Assembly (NCBI GenBank): GCA_030760725.1
Contig: JASWHV010000010.1
Span: forward strand, 32,989,760-33,053,759
Direction: 5' to 3'
DNA: 64,000 nucleotides
Source: Neostapfia colusana
Lineage: Eukaryota > Streptophyta > Magnoliopsida > Poales > Poaceae
Both the position numbers and the translations under genes were made by a program. Below the pieces are notes generated by a model. The model was not told the DNA's origin, did no database searches, and saw nothing but the letters and a program-made list of their open reading frames with translations. Each line of letters opens with the position of its first letter. Position 1 is the stretch's first letter. Below are positions 55,779 through 64,000 of this stretch, piece after piece.

Positions 55779-57074
55779 GAAGGCGCGCTCGTCACCTTCC
55801 TCCGGCACAATGTCGACGTGTTTGCATGGCATCCGTCACTGATGCCGGGGATCCCCAGGGAGGTGATCGAGCACCACTTGAAAGTCTTCCCCGACGCCCG
55901 GCTGGTTCAACAGAAGCCCCACAAGCAGTCCATCGAGCAGCAAAACTTCATCCGTGAAGAAGTCAAGAAGCTTCTGGACGCTGGCTTCATACGGGAGGTC
56001 CACCACCCCTGATGGTTGGTGAACCCCGTCGTTGTCCCGAAGGCCGGCGGGAAGCTCCGGATGTGCATCGACTACACCAGTCTCAATAAGGCATGTCCAA
56101 AAGATCCATTCCCTCTCCCTAGAATAGATCAAATAGTAGACTCAACGTCAGGCTGTGATATGCTGTGCTTCCTAGACGCCTACTCGGGTTTCCATCAGAT
56201 CCCCATGTCTAGGGAGGACGAGGAGCACACCTCCTTCATCACAGTAGACGGCCTTTATTGCTATGTGTCTATGCCTTACGTCCTAAAGAATGCACTCCCC
56301 ACCTTTGTGCGGGCGATGCACAAAACCTTTGGGGAGTTAATAAGAGACCTAGTTGAGGTGTATGTCGATGACATAGTTGTCAAGGTCAAGCAGGATTCAT
56401 CCCTACTAGATAACCTAGCTTTAGTCTTTGACAAGTTGCGCTCTACGCGCACCAAGCTGAACCCAGATAAATGTGAGTTCGGCGTGTCCTATGGGAAGCT
56501 CTTAGGGTTCCTGGTCTCGCACCGAGGGATTGAGGCCAACCCAGAGAAGATCAAGGCCATCGACTTGATGCGGCCCCCTGTCCGCGTCAAGGATGTTCAG
56601 AGACTCACGGGATGTCTAGCCACGCTGAGTTGGTTTATACCGAGGCTAGCAGAGCGGGCACTCCCTTTATTTAAGCTCCTGCGCAAGTCAGGCCCCTTTG
56701 CCTGGACTGACGAAGCAGAAGAGGCTTTCCAGGAGTTGAAGCGACTCCTGACGACCCTACCTATCTTGGTAGCCCCTGAGCCCGGGGAGCACTTGCTGCT
56801 CTACATTGCGGTGACAACAGAAGTGGTGAGTATGGTCCTTGTCGCGGAACGGCCAGACCCCTCACCCTCGCAACCTGCTCCGGTAGCAGAAGACAGACGC
56901 CAGGGGCCCCGCAGGGCCAAGACGGTCTCCCGGACCCCCTGGAGGTCCAAGTCGACCTCCTGGAGGGCCAAGACGGCCTTCCGGACCCCCAAGATAAATC
57001 TCCAGGGTCCAATTGGGATCTCCCGTAGGTCCCTCAAGACCCCCCGGAGCTCCCAGATGATCAAGAAAGCTTAA
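55779..57074 (+). pseudogene. T4 reverse transcriptase and start of first RNase H
   Basis: In frame with the protease after TAG: VFAWHPSLMPGIPREVIEHHLKVFPDA..., TGA at 56010-56012 (HHP*WL), then 352 open codons from 56016. RT signatures: LRMCIDYTSLNKACPKDPFPLPRIDQ, FLDAYSGFHQI (Asp54 counted from 56016), catalytic YVDD (116-119, bases 56361-56372), LGFLVSHRGIEANPEKI, and LTGCLATLSWFIPR. The first RNase H starts with LLLYIAVTTEVVSMVLVAERP, where the usual first catalytic Asp is absent, as common in Tat elements. It then enters a low-complexity linker and stops at TAA 57072-57074. Confidence 0.85.
56880..57050 (+). repeat. Tandem-repeat expansion in T4 RNase H linker
   Basis: Imperfect units built from GGGCCAAGACGG..CCGGACCCCC and GAGGTCCAAGTCGACCTCCTG alternate in the linker between the two halves of the first RNase H. 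The frame is lost within it: RT is in one frame, and the rest of RNase H from 57107 in another. Confidence 0.6.
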
Positions 57075-57106
57075 GGGCCTCCGGGTCCCAGTTCCCGGAG
57101 GCCCCC

Positions 57107-58470
57107 GTGGGTCCACCCACCTCCGGCGGGCCGGGGCCAACGGACGAGGAGCTCCCAAGCCTAAGAGAGAGGGTTCGAACAATACAGAGGCCTGTCTACT
57201 ACATCAGTGAAGTACTTCATGATGCCAAGACAAGGTACCTCGAAGTCCACAAGCTGCTGTATGCGGTGCTCGTGGCCTCCAGGAAGCTCGGCCATTACTT
57301 CCAGGCCCACCGGGTCTCGGTAGTCACCTCGTATCCGCTGAAGACAATTCTTCACAGCCCCCATGCGACTGGCAACGTTGCTAAATGGGCGGCGGAGCTG
57401 GCGGAGTTTGAGCTGGACTTCCTCCCACGCCATACAGTCAAGAGCCAAGCACTGGCTGACTTTGTAGCGGAGTGGACACCAACGAAGACCGACCCAGGGG
57501 GCCATGAAGGCAGTGAGCCAGAGCCCCAAGCTCCGGTCTTCACCGAACCTCACTGGACACTTTTCTTCGACGGCTCCTCACGAAAGCAGGGGGCCGGTGC
57601 CGGCGTACTGCTCCTCATGCCATCGGGGGAACAGTTTGGGTATATGGTGCGTCTAAATTTCAAGGCAACCAACAACATGGCGGAGTATGAAGCACTCATC
57701 TTTGGCCTGCAGACAGCCCTGTCTTTAGGCGCTCGCCAGTTGTTGGCACAGGGCGACTCCCAACTGGTCATCAAGCAAGTTAAGGGCGAATGCTCCTGCA
57801 ATGACCCGCAGCTAGCTGCGTATCTGCTTCACGTACAGATGTTGGAGAAAGAATTCCTCGCCTTGGACCTGCATCACGTACCGCACGCTGGTAATGCCGC
57901 AGCTGACAACCTTTCAACAAAGGCTTCCACTGGAGCCCCCGCGCCCGAAGGAGTTTTCGAGAGGACGTTGCTGCGGCCTACAGCCCAGCCCGCCGAGCCG
58001 GGCGAAGGGGGCTTGACCAGCACCTCGAAGCTGGCGGTCCCGGCGGCCCTACAGCCATGGATGCCGCCAAGGATCGTAAGCGTCACTGGGGACTCCGTGC
58101 AACCCAGCGCTCAAGATCCAGGAGCTCAAGTCAGACCCGATGCATGGATCACAGAGATCCGGGACTACTTGAAGGACAATATCCTCCCTGATGAACATGC
58201 AACCGCTGAACGGATTGCGCGTATGGCTAAGAGGTACGCGCTGGTAGAGGGGGATCTCTACCGGCGTGGCGCCAACCACATCCTATTGCGGTGCATAACC
58301 CAGAAGGAAGGCTGCGACTTGCTCGCTGAGATCCATGGAGGCGAATGTGGAAGTCATTCTTCCTCACGCACGCTTGTCGGTAAAGCCTTCCGGCATGGCT
58401 TCTACTAGCCGACAGCACTCCAGGATGCCGTCAAGCTGGTCGAGAGCTGCAAGGCGTGCCAGTTCCACGC
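57107..58470 (+). pseudogene. T4 RNase H C-terminal half, second RNase H and integrase start
   Basis: 433 open codons, then TAG 58406-58408 and 20 more codons to T5. Residues 28-122 complete the first RNase H (QRPVYYISEVLHDAKTRYLEVHKLLYAVL...ELDFLPRHTVKSQALADFVAEW). Residues 150-271 form a second, archaeal-type RNase H with Asp155, Glu193, Asp217 and Asp267 in place (FFDGSSRKQGAG, MAEYEAL, GDSQLV, AAADNLS), diagnostic of the Tat lineage. A spacer leads to integrase: AWITEIRDYLKDNILPD and HHCC finger His410, His417, with the two Cys after the stop (CKACQFH). TAG replaces the Trp expected in HGFYWP, and T3 has the same stop. T5 cuts the gene at QFHA. Confidence 0.85.
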
Positions 58471-58576
58471 TGTCTGTACCTGAGATATGTGGTACCCCCG
58501 CGCACAGGGTGAAATGCCTAAGGTGCTCGCCCTTCTCTGCAGGGAGAGCTCCGAAGGCGCCACGTGTCTGGCAGGG

Positions 58577-58850
58577 CCGGACCTCCCTCTCCTCAGAAGA
58601 GAGCTCCGGGCCCGCCACGTGGCATACAGAAGCCGGACCTCCCCCTCCGCGGGAGAGAGGTCCGAAGACGCCACGCGTCCAGCGGGGCCGGACCTCCCTC
58701 TCCTCAGAGGTGAGCTCCGGGCCCACCACGTGGCATGCAGAAGCCGGACCTCCCCCTCCGCGGGAGAGAGGTCCGAAGGCGCCACGCGTCCAGCGGGGCC
58801 GGACCTCCCTCTCCTCAGAGAAGAGCTCCGGACCTGCCACGTGGCTGGAA
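58577..58850 (+). repeat. U3 tandem array, 111-base period with 55-base half-units and G-boxes
   Basis: CCGGACCTCCCTCTCCTCAG recurs at 58577, 58688 and 58799 (period 111). The half-unit CCGGACCTCCCCCTCCGCGG lies 55-56 bases after each. Perfect CACGTG boxes sit at 58561, 58616, 58727 and 58838. Half-units contain self-complementary CTCTCCTCAGAGGAGAG-type cores. Equivalent arrays of varying length are in T1, T2, T3 and T4. Confidence 0.85.
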
Positions 58851-59246
58851 GAACGGTGCTGCCTGCCCCCGAGCGGTAGGCAGCGGGCGTAAAGGCGCCC
58901 CTCACCTTGCCCGTACAAGGTATTCAAGGCCCGCGTCTTCCCAAGACGCGGAAACGTGGAGCACGCGCCTGTCAGGTGCCGTTGCGTCCAGTCGCATCAC
59001 AGACTGGCGCGCGGTGTCAGAACCTGCCAGGTAATAAACGCCGCGACAAGACATCCCATGCCGCCTGCGCCGTCATCAACCACTATGACTAGTGCGCGGC
59101 ATGGGCAGGGCGGCAAAATGAAGACTCAGAAGCCTTCGACCAAGAGGCAACCACCGGCGTAACTACAGATACGGTAAATAGTAGACAATCTTCCCGGGAC
59201 CACCTGTCGGGTCCCGGCCCCCCTTGTAAGCCACCCGAGTCTTGGA

Positions 59247-59256
59247 CTATAAAAGG
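59247..59256 (+). promoter_or_regulatory. TATA box of T5 LTR
   Basis: CTATAAAAGG, 776 bases into the LTR. Confidence 0.65.
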
Positions 59257-59570
59257 CTCGGGTAGGCGTCGATAGCAAGGGTTCGCGTTCTGCAACTCAT
59301 ACGCTAGCCATACACTCTCAAGCTGTAATTCACCCCCAAGCTCAGGCCCCCGGCCTTGAGCAGCAAGCAATACAGCGAGCTCCATAGCTCGCCGTGGACG
59401 TAGGGTTTTACGCTCTGGCGGCCTGAACCACGTAAAACTTCCCGTGTCAAGCTCTCACTAACTCGTCCATCCGCGCAAGCTCTCCGCTAGGAACTAGCCC
59501 CTCCGAAAAAAGAACCTTCGTGGGCTGCCCAGTGCAGGCCCGGGGGAAGTGTCGATCGCACACTTCGACA

Positions 59571-59590
59571 TTTGGCGCGCCAGGAAGGGG
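59571..59590 (+). other. T5 primer-binding site
   Basis: TTTGGCGCGCCAGGAAGGGG directly after the LTR; nearly identical to T2's. Confidence 0.75.
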
Positions 59591-59627
59591 GCTTTTCCCC
59601 TAGCGCGACGAGTTTCCGCCGACGAAG

Positions 59628-61377
59628 ATGACCAAGCTCCCTTCAGCGGAAAACTCTCCCCCACCGCATTCACGGCGAACCGTGACCAGCGGGGACTACA
59701 TGTCGACGCACTCAGGACGGAGTGTGTCGGCACAAGCGGGTAGCCAGCAGCCGACTCCGGCAACGCCGACTCTGGCTATGCAGGCCCCGACCAGCATGAG
59801 GTCTTCTGCAGCGCTGAGCGTACACCATGGAGGTGCGCTAGCCGCAGCAAGAGCGCTGCTGCGCAACCCACCTGCAGGGGATGCGCCCCATTCAGCGACC
59901 CAGCAATGGGTCCGCGAGGTGGACCGCCTCGTCGTCGCCGCCGCGAACCCTCGGTTTCGGCGAGGGCGGCGCCCGGGGCAACCGGCTGTGTCGCTGACGC
60001 GCACACCCACAGTTGACGAGCTAACGGTGGATTCCAGCTCCTCTAGGCTCCTGTCGACGGACCTGCAAAGGGAACTGGAACGGTGCCACTTGGGGCAGGA
60101 CGCCCGGGTGTACCTCGAGCGACGTCGAGAAAGGCGTCGCAACCATGAGGCAGGCGACAGCATGTCGTCGGCCTCGACGCAACCAGAAGGGCAGGCCTTC
60201 GCCATGCGAGCCCCGCCTCAGGCATATGCTGCGCAACATATGCCACCACCATATGCGCCGCAAGTAGCGTCCCCGGGCCTACGGTGCAGCCTTGCCCATG
60301 CCGGGATACGTGGTGCCAGGTGCGAACCACCTGTTCGCAGCGCCAGTACCTGCAGCAGCAGGTGCAGGATGTGCGGCCCTTGCAACCCACCTTCGCTTCG
60401 CAAGGTGGCCGCGCAAGTTTCGCCCGCACTTGCACGAGAAGTACGACGGAAGCGTCAACCCAGCGGAGTTCCTCCAGATCTACTCCACTGCCGTACTTGC
60501 TGCAGGAGGCGATGAGGCTGTCATGGCCAACAACTTTCCCGTCGCCTTGACCGGCCCAGCCCGGTCCTGGCTCATGAATCTACCCCAGGGATCCATAACC
60601 TCCTGGGGTGAGCTCTGCCGGCAGTTCGTCGCCAACTTCGGCAGCTCCTACACCCGTCCCGGCACGGAGCTCGACCTCCACGCCGTCAAACAACAACCTG
60701 GGGAGTCGCTGCGCTCTTTCATCCAGCGGTTCTCTCAGGTGCGCAACACCATCCCACATATCCAAAGCGCCTCTGTGGTGGTGGCGTTCCGACAGGGTGT
60801 CCGGGACGAGAAAATGCTCGAGAAGCTCGCGACCAGAGAGGTCTGCGACGTCTCGGAGCTCATTAGCCTGGCGGACAAGTGCGCCAGAGCAGCCGAAGGG
60901 CGGAACTGTCACGCACTGCCGACCTCCGAGTCAGGAGGGCAGCCCGGGTCCGGTGCTGCTGCCTATGGGGGTGGCAAGAAGACCAAGAACCGGGGGAATG
61001 GGAAGATGAAGTCACCATTCACGGCCCCCGTCGCCGCAGCTGCGACAACCAGTGGAGCTCGGGGGCCGCGCCCCGACAAGAGGCAACAGCAATCACCGGC
61101 CCCAGACAGTGGCCAAGGCGGGCTATGCCCCGTGCATGGCACCTGCAACCATACAGCTGCCGAGTGCTGGGAGATCCAGAGGCTCGCAGAGCGCTTCCGC
61201 AATGGAAGACAGCAGAGGGCTGAAGCACCGCCCTACCCTCAGAGGGATGGCAAACAGAAGGCCGATGCCCCAGTCACCACTGCCCACCAGGTGGGGTTCC
61301 AGGAGCCTCAGCGTGTCATAAAGACAGTGCATGACGGTGAGGACTCCAGTTCCGACGGTGACGGGCCAAGGCGTTAG
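59628..61377 (+). pseudogene. T5 gag with one frameshift
   Basis: ATG 59628 (MTKLPSAENSPPP). N-terminal part intact through ELERCHLGQDARVYLERRRERRRNHE. One extra base near 60270 (CCCCGGGCC) shifts the frame; the gag domain continues open from 60292 (ALATHLRFARWPRKFRPHLHEKYDG, PVALTGPARSWLMNLPQ, SWGELCRQFVANF) through CPVHGTCNHTAAEC to DGPRR* at 61375-61377. The protease that follows here in T3 and T4 is absent. Apart from the single frameshift, this is the most complete Tat gag in the window. Confidence 0.87.
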
Positions 61378-61744
61378 CCAGCTACGGCACGCCTCCGTGC
61401 CACGAACATACCTCTCGGGGGCTGCCTAGGGTCCGTCAACCCCTTGAAGGCCTTGCCAGAAGGGGGAGACGCCTTAGGTCATCCAAGGCGAGCCTGGGTC
61501 CACCTACCCCTTGAAGGCCTTAGCCAGAAGGGGAGAACTCCCCGGGGGACCCCGAGAGAAGCCACGCGGGACCTGATCCAGTGTGAAGACAACAACTTCG
61601 ACAAGACTCGGCTTGCAGGGAACACCCCACAACGCAAGGTCTTGGCTAATGCTCTAAGCACTACCGCCAAAGAACCAAACGCGACGGGGGCCCGCAAGAG
61701 GGCAGCCTGGTGAAGTGGCACGCTATATTCCAAGAAGTACCCAT
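61378..61744 (+). other. T5 deletion-junction sequence without recognised gene
   Basis: Replaces all of protease, RT, RNase H and the integrase core. I recognise no domain. It contains a 67-base direct repeat (CCCCTTGAAGGCCTT at 61440 and 61507, each followed by AGAAGGGG), consistent with rearranged or filler sequence at the deletion. Confidence 0.5.
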
Positions 61745-61867
61745 AAGCTCTCCCCCAGCAGGGAAGGTCCCTTCCGAATCATGAAAGCTGCCGCCCCAGG
61801 TACACATGCCTTTCAACCGAGAGTGGGATCCATTCCCAAAAATCCTTGCCATGGAGCAACACTGTAG
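61745..61867 (+). pseudogene. T5 integrase C-terminal tail
   Basis: Short frame KLSPSREGPFRIMKAAAPGTHAF...NPCHGATL*. The KLSPxxEGPF block is the GPY/F module after the integrase core, and the end resembles the usual NPWNIxHL close of Tat pol. T3 shares the last bases at about 51485. Confidence 0.55.
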
Positions 61868-62789
61868 GTCCTACTTACTGAGCATCGGTAGAACAGGGTT
61901 ATTCACTTCTGTAATAGACCCAATAGAACTTAGGAACAGAGCTTGGGGTAGCTAAGTCTCAAGGGACGGTACAGGACTACGTCCAGTTTAGCCTGGTTCC
62001 GACCCTAAGCGCGTAGAGTCTTGCTTCCCTTGTAGACGAGGCGGAACATTGCCCCCACGAACAGCCAGAATTCCACCTATGGGCGCGAATACAGAGACCT
62101 GTTCTACTTAGCTCCTTCTCATGCGCTCATTTAAATTATGCATTAATTTTTATGATCGCACTATCTCTGTATGTTCATCATACGTCTAGCTCCCCCTCTC
62201 CTGCGCTCATCCATAGTCGGCATTTGCTATCCTCCCGAAGGCGGCTGCGCTTGAGGCACCTGCCGATGGCCGAGTGAGTCTCTCGGGCCTCCCCCAGTCA
62301 GGTGTTGCGGTGTCAGTTGGTCACCTCCAGGAAAGGCCAGCGTTGTGCATGGGGGGTCCAGGGTGCGTATCCATCTTAGCCGGCCCAGAGCCCAATGCAT
62401 GCGCATCCTGCTCTCCGGAGGTCCTGGGGAGTACGTCCGCTTTGCCTGGTCATGAACCCAAAGCGCGTGCACTCTGCTTCCCCAGCGCATGGCCCGGTAC
62501 TAGGGATCGGACGGCCGTACCCGGACCTCGGAGGGAGCTGGAGCTCCGGCGCCTCGTGCACAGAATTGCCCAAGCCCCGTATAGCGGGCCAGGACCATAA
62601 GATGGATAAGACTAGGAGACAGGAGGGGAGGACCCCCCGAGGAGAATTACGTTTCCTCTACCTGTGTGCAGGACCTTCAGGTTACGGCAACAGGGACTGC
62701 ATGAAGCGGGGGGAAAGGAGCTACCAGCTACACCGGCCTAGGACTGGAAGGACCAGGACCCGCCCCTCCAGCAGGGGCGGGGCCCGGGG
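61868..62789 (+). other. T5 post-pol spacer
   Basis: No ORF of note. It matches T3 51490-52060, but carries an additional stretch of roughly 250 bases (about 62290-62540). A diverged duplication is visible: GCCTGGTTCCGACCCTAAGC at 61991 onward resembles GCCTGGTCATGAACCCAAAGC at 62444 onward, each with AGCGCGT and TGCTTCCC following. A G-rich stretch GGAGGGGAGGACCCCCC (about 62623-62640) and GAATTACGTTTCC follow. Confidence 0.55.
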
Positions 62790-62998
62790 GCCCCGCGTGT
62801 CCAGCAGGCCCGGAACTCTCTCCTTCCTTGAGGAGGGCTCCGGGCTCGCCATGTGGCAGGCAGGAACCGGACCTCCCCCCTCAGCGGGAGGGCTCCGAAA
62901 GCCCTACGTGTCCAATATGACCGGAGCTCCCGTCTCTTGAGGAGGAGCTCCGGACCCACCACGTGGCCGGCAGATTTGGAGCCCCCCATAGGGCGAGG
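62790..62998 (+). repeat. U3-like G-box units inside T5 internal region
   Basis: Two diverged units of the LTR type, for example GAGGGCTCCGGGCTCGCCATGTGGC...CCGGACCTCCC and GGAGGAGCTCCGGACCCACCACGTGGCC (CACGTG at 62960-62965). It is not an LTR: neither the LTR start nor its TATA region is present. Confidence 0.55.
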
Positions 62999-63225
62999 TT
63001 CGGAGACCTCCGGGGGCCCCTAACACGGTTAGGACCCGTGGGGGTGTCTGTGCGAAGCTCCGAGATTGGAAATGACCTCTGAGTACCTTGCGGAGCTAAG
63101 GACTCAGCCAGGCAAAGCCAAGAAGGAGGGAAAAAGCATCACAGACACAAGTATCCAAGAGAGTCAAATTAAGCAAGGCTCCTTGAGCTGGACTACAGAC
63201 TCGATAAAAAAGGGAGAAGCAAGTC

Positions 63226-64000
63226 CTAAGGACCTCCCGGCTCTCGCCGGAACCTTGCGGCTACAAGGGCGGCCACATCCTCGACTTCAGCCCTGGCAGC
63301 TTCCTCCCGCTCCGTGGCTGGGCCCTCTCTTGCTGGCTCCAGTGAGAAAGAGGGGTCGCGGCTCTTGAAGCATGCCAGCACATGCGAGGCGACCTCTAAA
63401 GCTAAGCCGCGGCCCTCGGCTTCAAGCTTGCTGGCGACCACCGAGTCGAGTCTGTCCAGCTTGGCGCCGATCGACTCCACTGCAGGGATCACCTCTGCCA
63501 CCTGCAATGCGGGAGTTGCGGCCCTCACCGGACTGAAACCAAGAGGGATCAGGGCAGACCCCGCTCGATCCACGAAGCTTGAGACCGCAAGGGCCTCGGA
63601 GAACCGTAGGGCTGAGAGCTCCTCCACCTCGTGGCGGGCCGCCCGCAGAGCCTCCAGGTTCCTCTCGGAGAATTCCTTCTCCTTGGCCGCCAGGGAACTC
63701 TCCCGAAGGCGGAGAGTCTCGGCTAGCCGCTCCAACTCAGCGGCCGTGAAGCCGGCAGTCAACTCGCGGTCCAAGACCGCCCGGCGATCATGGGAGACCT
63801 GTTCATCCCTCAAGTCAAGGTCTGCCTTCAGAATCTCCAGCTCCTCCATCCGAGCTCGGAGGTCATCCTCGCCCGCAGCCAGCTGCGCGGCGACCCTCTC
63901 TGCCTCAGCTGCCACGGAACGCTCCCGCTCCTCAACGGCGAGTTCGCAGCGCTCCAACCGCTGCCGTATTTCCACAGCAGCAGAGAGGCTCTCTTCGGCC
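63226..64000 (-). CDS. Antisense coiled-coil ORF between pol and 3' LTR of T5 (partial)
   Basis: Open on the minus strand from the right edge to TAG 63228-63226, at least 258 codons; the true start lies outside the window. The N-terminal 120 residues shown are a charged heptad-rich coiled coil (LERCELAVEERERSVAAEAERVAAQL, MEELEILKADLDLRDEQ, LRLRESSLAAKEKEFSE). The rest includes ALIPLGFSPVR, IGAKLDRLDSVVASKLEAEG and a conserved-looking end SRDPSFSLEPAREGP...VAALVAARFRREPGGP. From memory of family features this resembles the C-terminal part of grass proteins labelled putative gypsy-type transposon (PF04195 group), which Tat/Grande/RIRE2 elements carry in antisense behind pol. Function unknown. 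No stop or frameshift in the visible part, unlike gag and pol of the same element. Confidence 0.65.
   Translation of the reverse strand, partial: AEESLSAAVEIRQRLERCELAVEERERSVAAEAERVAAQLAAGEDDLRARMEELEILKADLDLRDEQVSHDRRAVLDRELTAGFTAAELERLAETLRLRESSLAAKEKEFSERNLEALRAARHEVEELSALRFSEALAVSSFVDRAGSALIPLGFSPVRAATPALQVAEVIPAVESIGAKLDRLDSVVASKLEAEGRGLALEVASHVLACFKSRDPSFSLEPAREGPATEREEAARAEVEDVAALVAARFRREPGGP

Larger units (their letters stand above)
52078..58470 (+). mobile_element. T4: plus-strand Tat-like element, interrupted by T5
   Basis: 5' LTR 52078-53174, primer site, gag-pro 53233-55778, RT 55779-57074, RNase H/second RNase H/integrase start 57107-58470, then T5. It is the best-preserved Tat pol in the window, but has a gag stop, a gag frameshift, three in-frame stops in pol and a frame break in the RNase H linker. 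The rest of the element lies right of T5, outside the window. Confidence 0.87.
58471..59570 (+). repeat. T5 5' LTR (1100 bp)
   Basis: Complete: TGTCTGTACCTGAG to CACTTCGACA. TATA box 59247-59256. The U3 contains the clearest unit array of the window (58561-58850). No gene is present. Open frames across the array exist in several frames on both strands because units are multiples of about 111 bases, divisible by three. Confidence 0.92.
58471..64000 (+). mobile_element. T5: plus-strand Tat-like element with most of pol deleted, continues past window
   Basis: 5' LTR 58471-59570, primer site, gag 59628-61377, then a jump to a short integrase tail (61745-61867), post-pol spacer, U3-like units and an antisense ORF running off the right edge. 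CACGC (58466-58470) is the expected target duplication. It lacks protease, RT, RNase H and integrase core, so it could move only with proteins supplied by relatives. Confidence 0.85.

Noticed and set aside
58561..58850. CRISPR-like or satellite array
   Set aside because: Units are contiguous without unique spacers, vary between copies and are confined to LTR U3, so they are promoter repeats of the element.

Overview
The window is plant nuclear DNA made entirely of nested Ty3/gypsy LTR retrotransposons. I found no host gene, tRNA, rRNA or prokaryotic feature. The organism is most likely a grass (Poaceae). The evidence is two typical grass gypsy types interleaved: Tekay/Del-like chromoviruses with 3.5-4.1 kb LTRs and an initiator-Met-tRNA primer site, and GC-rich Tat/RIRE2-like elements with 1.1 kb LTRs, a second RNase H and an antisense ORF past pol. 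The species cannot be read from the sequence. I name the Tat-like copies T1-T5 and the chromoviruses K1-K3.

Layout: 1-984 is the right-hand part of a plus-strand Tat LTR (T1) that landed in the reverse transcriptase of T2. T2 is a minus-strand Tat element (985-1910 plus 15365-18280) split by K1, a plus-strand chromovirus at 1911-15364. T2's 5' LTR (17201-18280) lacks its first 17 bases because T3, a plus-strand Tat element starting at 18281, inserted there, making a large palindrome. T3's 5' LTR is split by K2 (minus, 18654-33100; target duplication GTGTC/GTGGC). T3's gag is split by K3 (minus, 35368-48100; perfect AAGAG duplication). T3's degenerate pro-pol runs 48101-52077, where T4 (plus, 5' LTR 52078-53174) begins. 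T4 is interrupted in integrase at 58470 by T5 (plus, 5' LTR 58471-59570), which runs off the right edge. The right ends of T3, T4 and T5 lie outside the window.

Coding state: K3 and K2 are the best preserved. K3 has gag-PR-RT-RNaseH-integrase-chromodomain with two TGA stops. K2 has one extra base at the protease active site and an otherwise open 1.1 kb-codon pol. K1 has lost its gag start, zinc knuckle and integrase core. T2-T5 are all broken, but T2, T3 and T4 share the same in-frame amber codon between protease and RT, and T3 and T4 share a second amber in integrase.

Most interesting: K3 carries an extra sense-strand ORF (44429-43650) between primer site and gag. Its first residues, MVRMIRTARKSTGGRVP, match the histone H3 tail around Lys9 in the same register. 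This sits in an element whose integrase ends in a chromodomain, the module that reads methylated H3 tails. Strong-looking 3' splice sites directly precede this ORF and the gag start, and K1 and K2 have the same arrangement with conserved donor-like sites and conserved hairpins in the leader. This suggests that leader splicing partitions RNAs for ORF1, Gag and packaging. These readings are inference from sequence and need RNA and comparative data.
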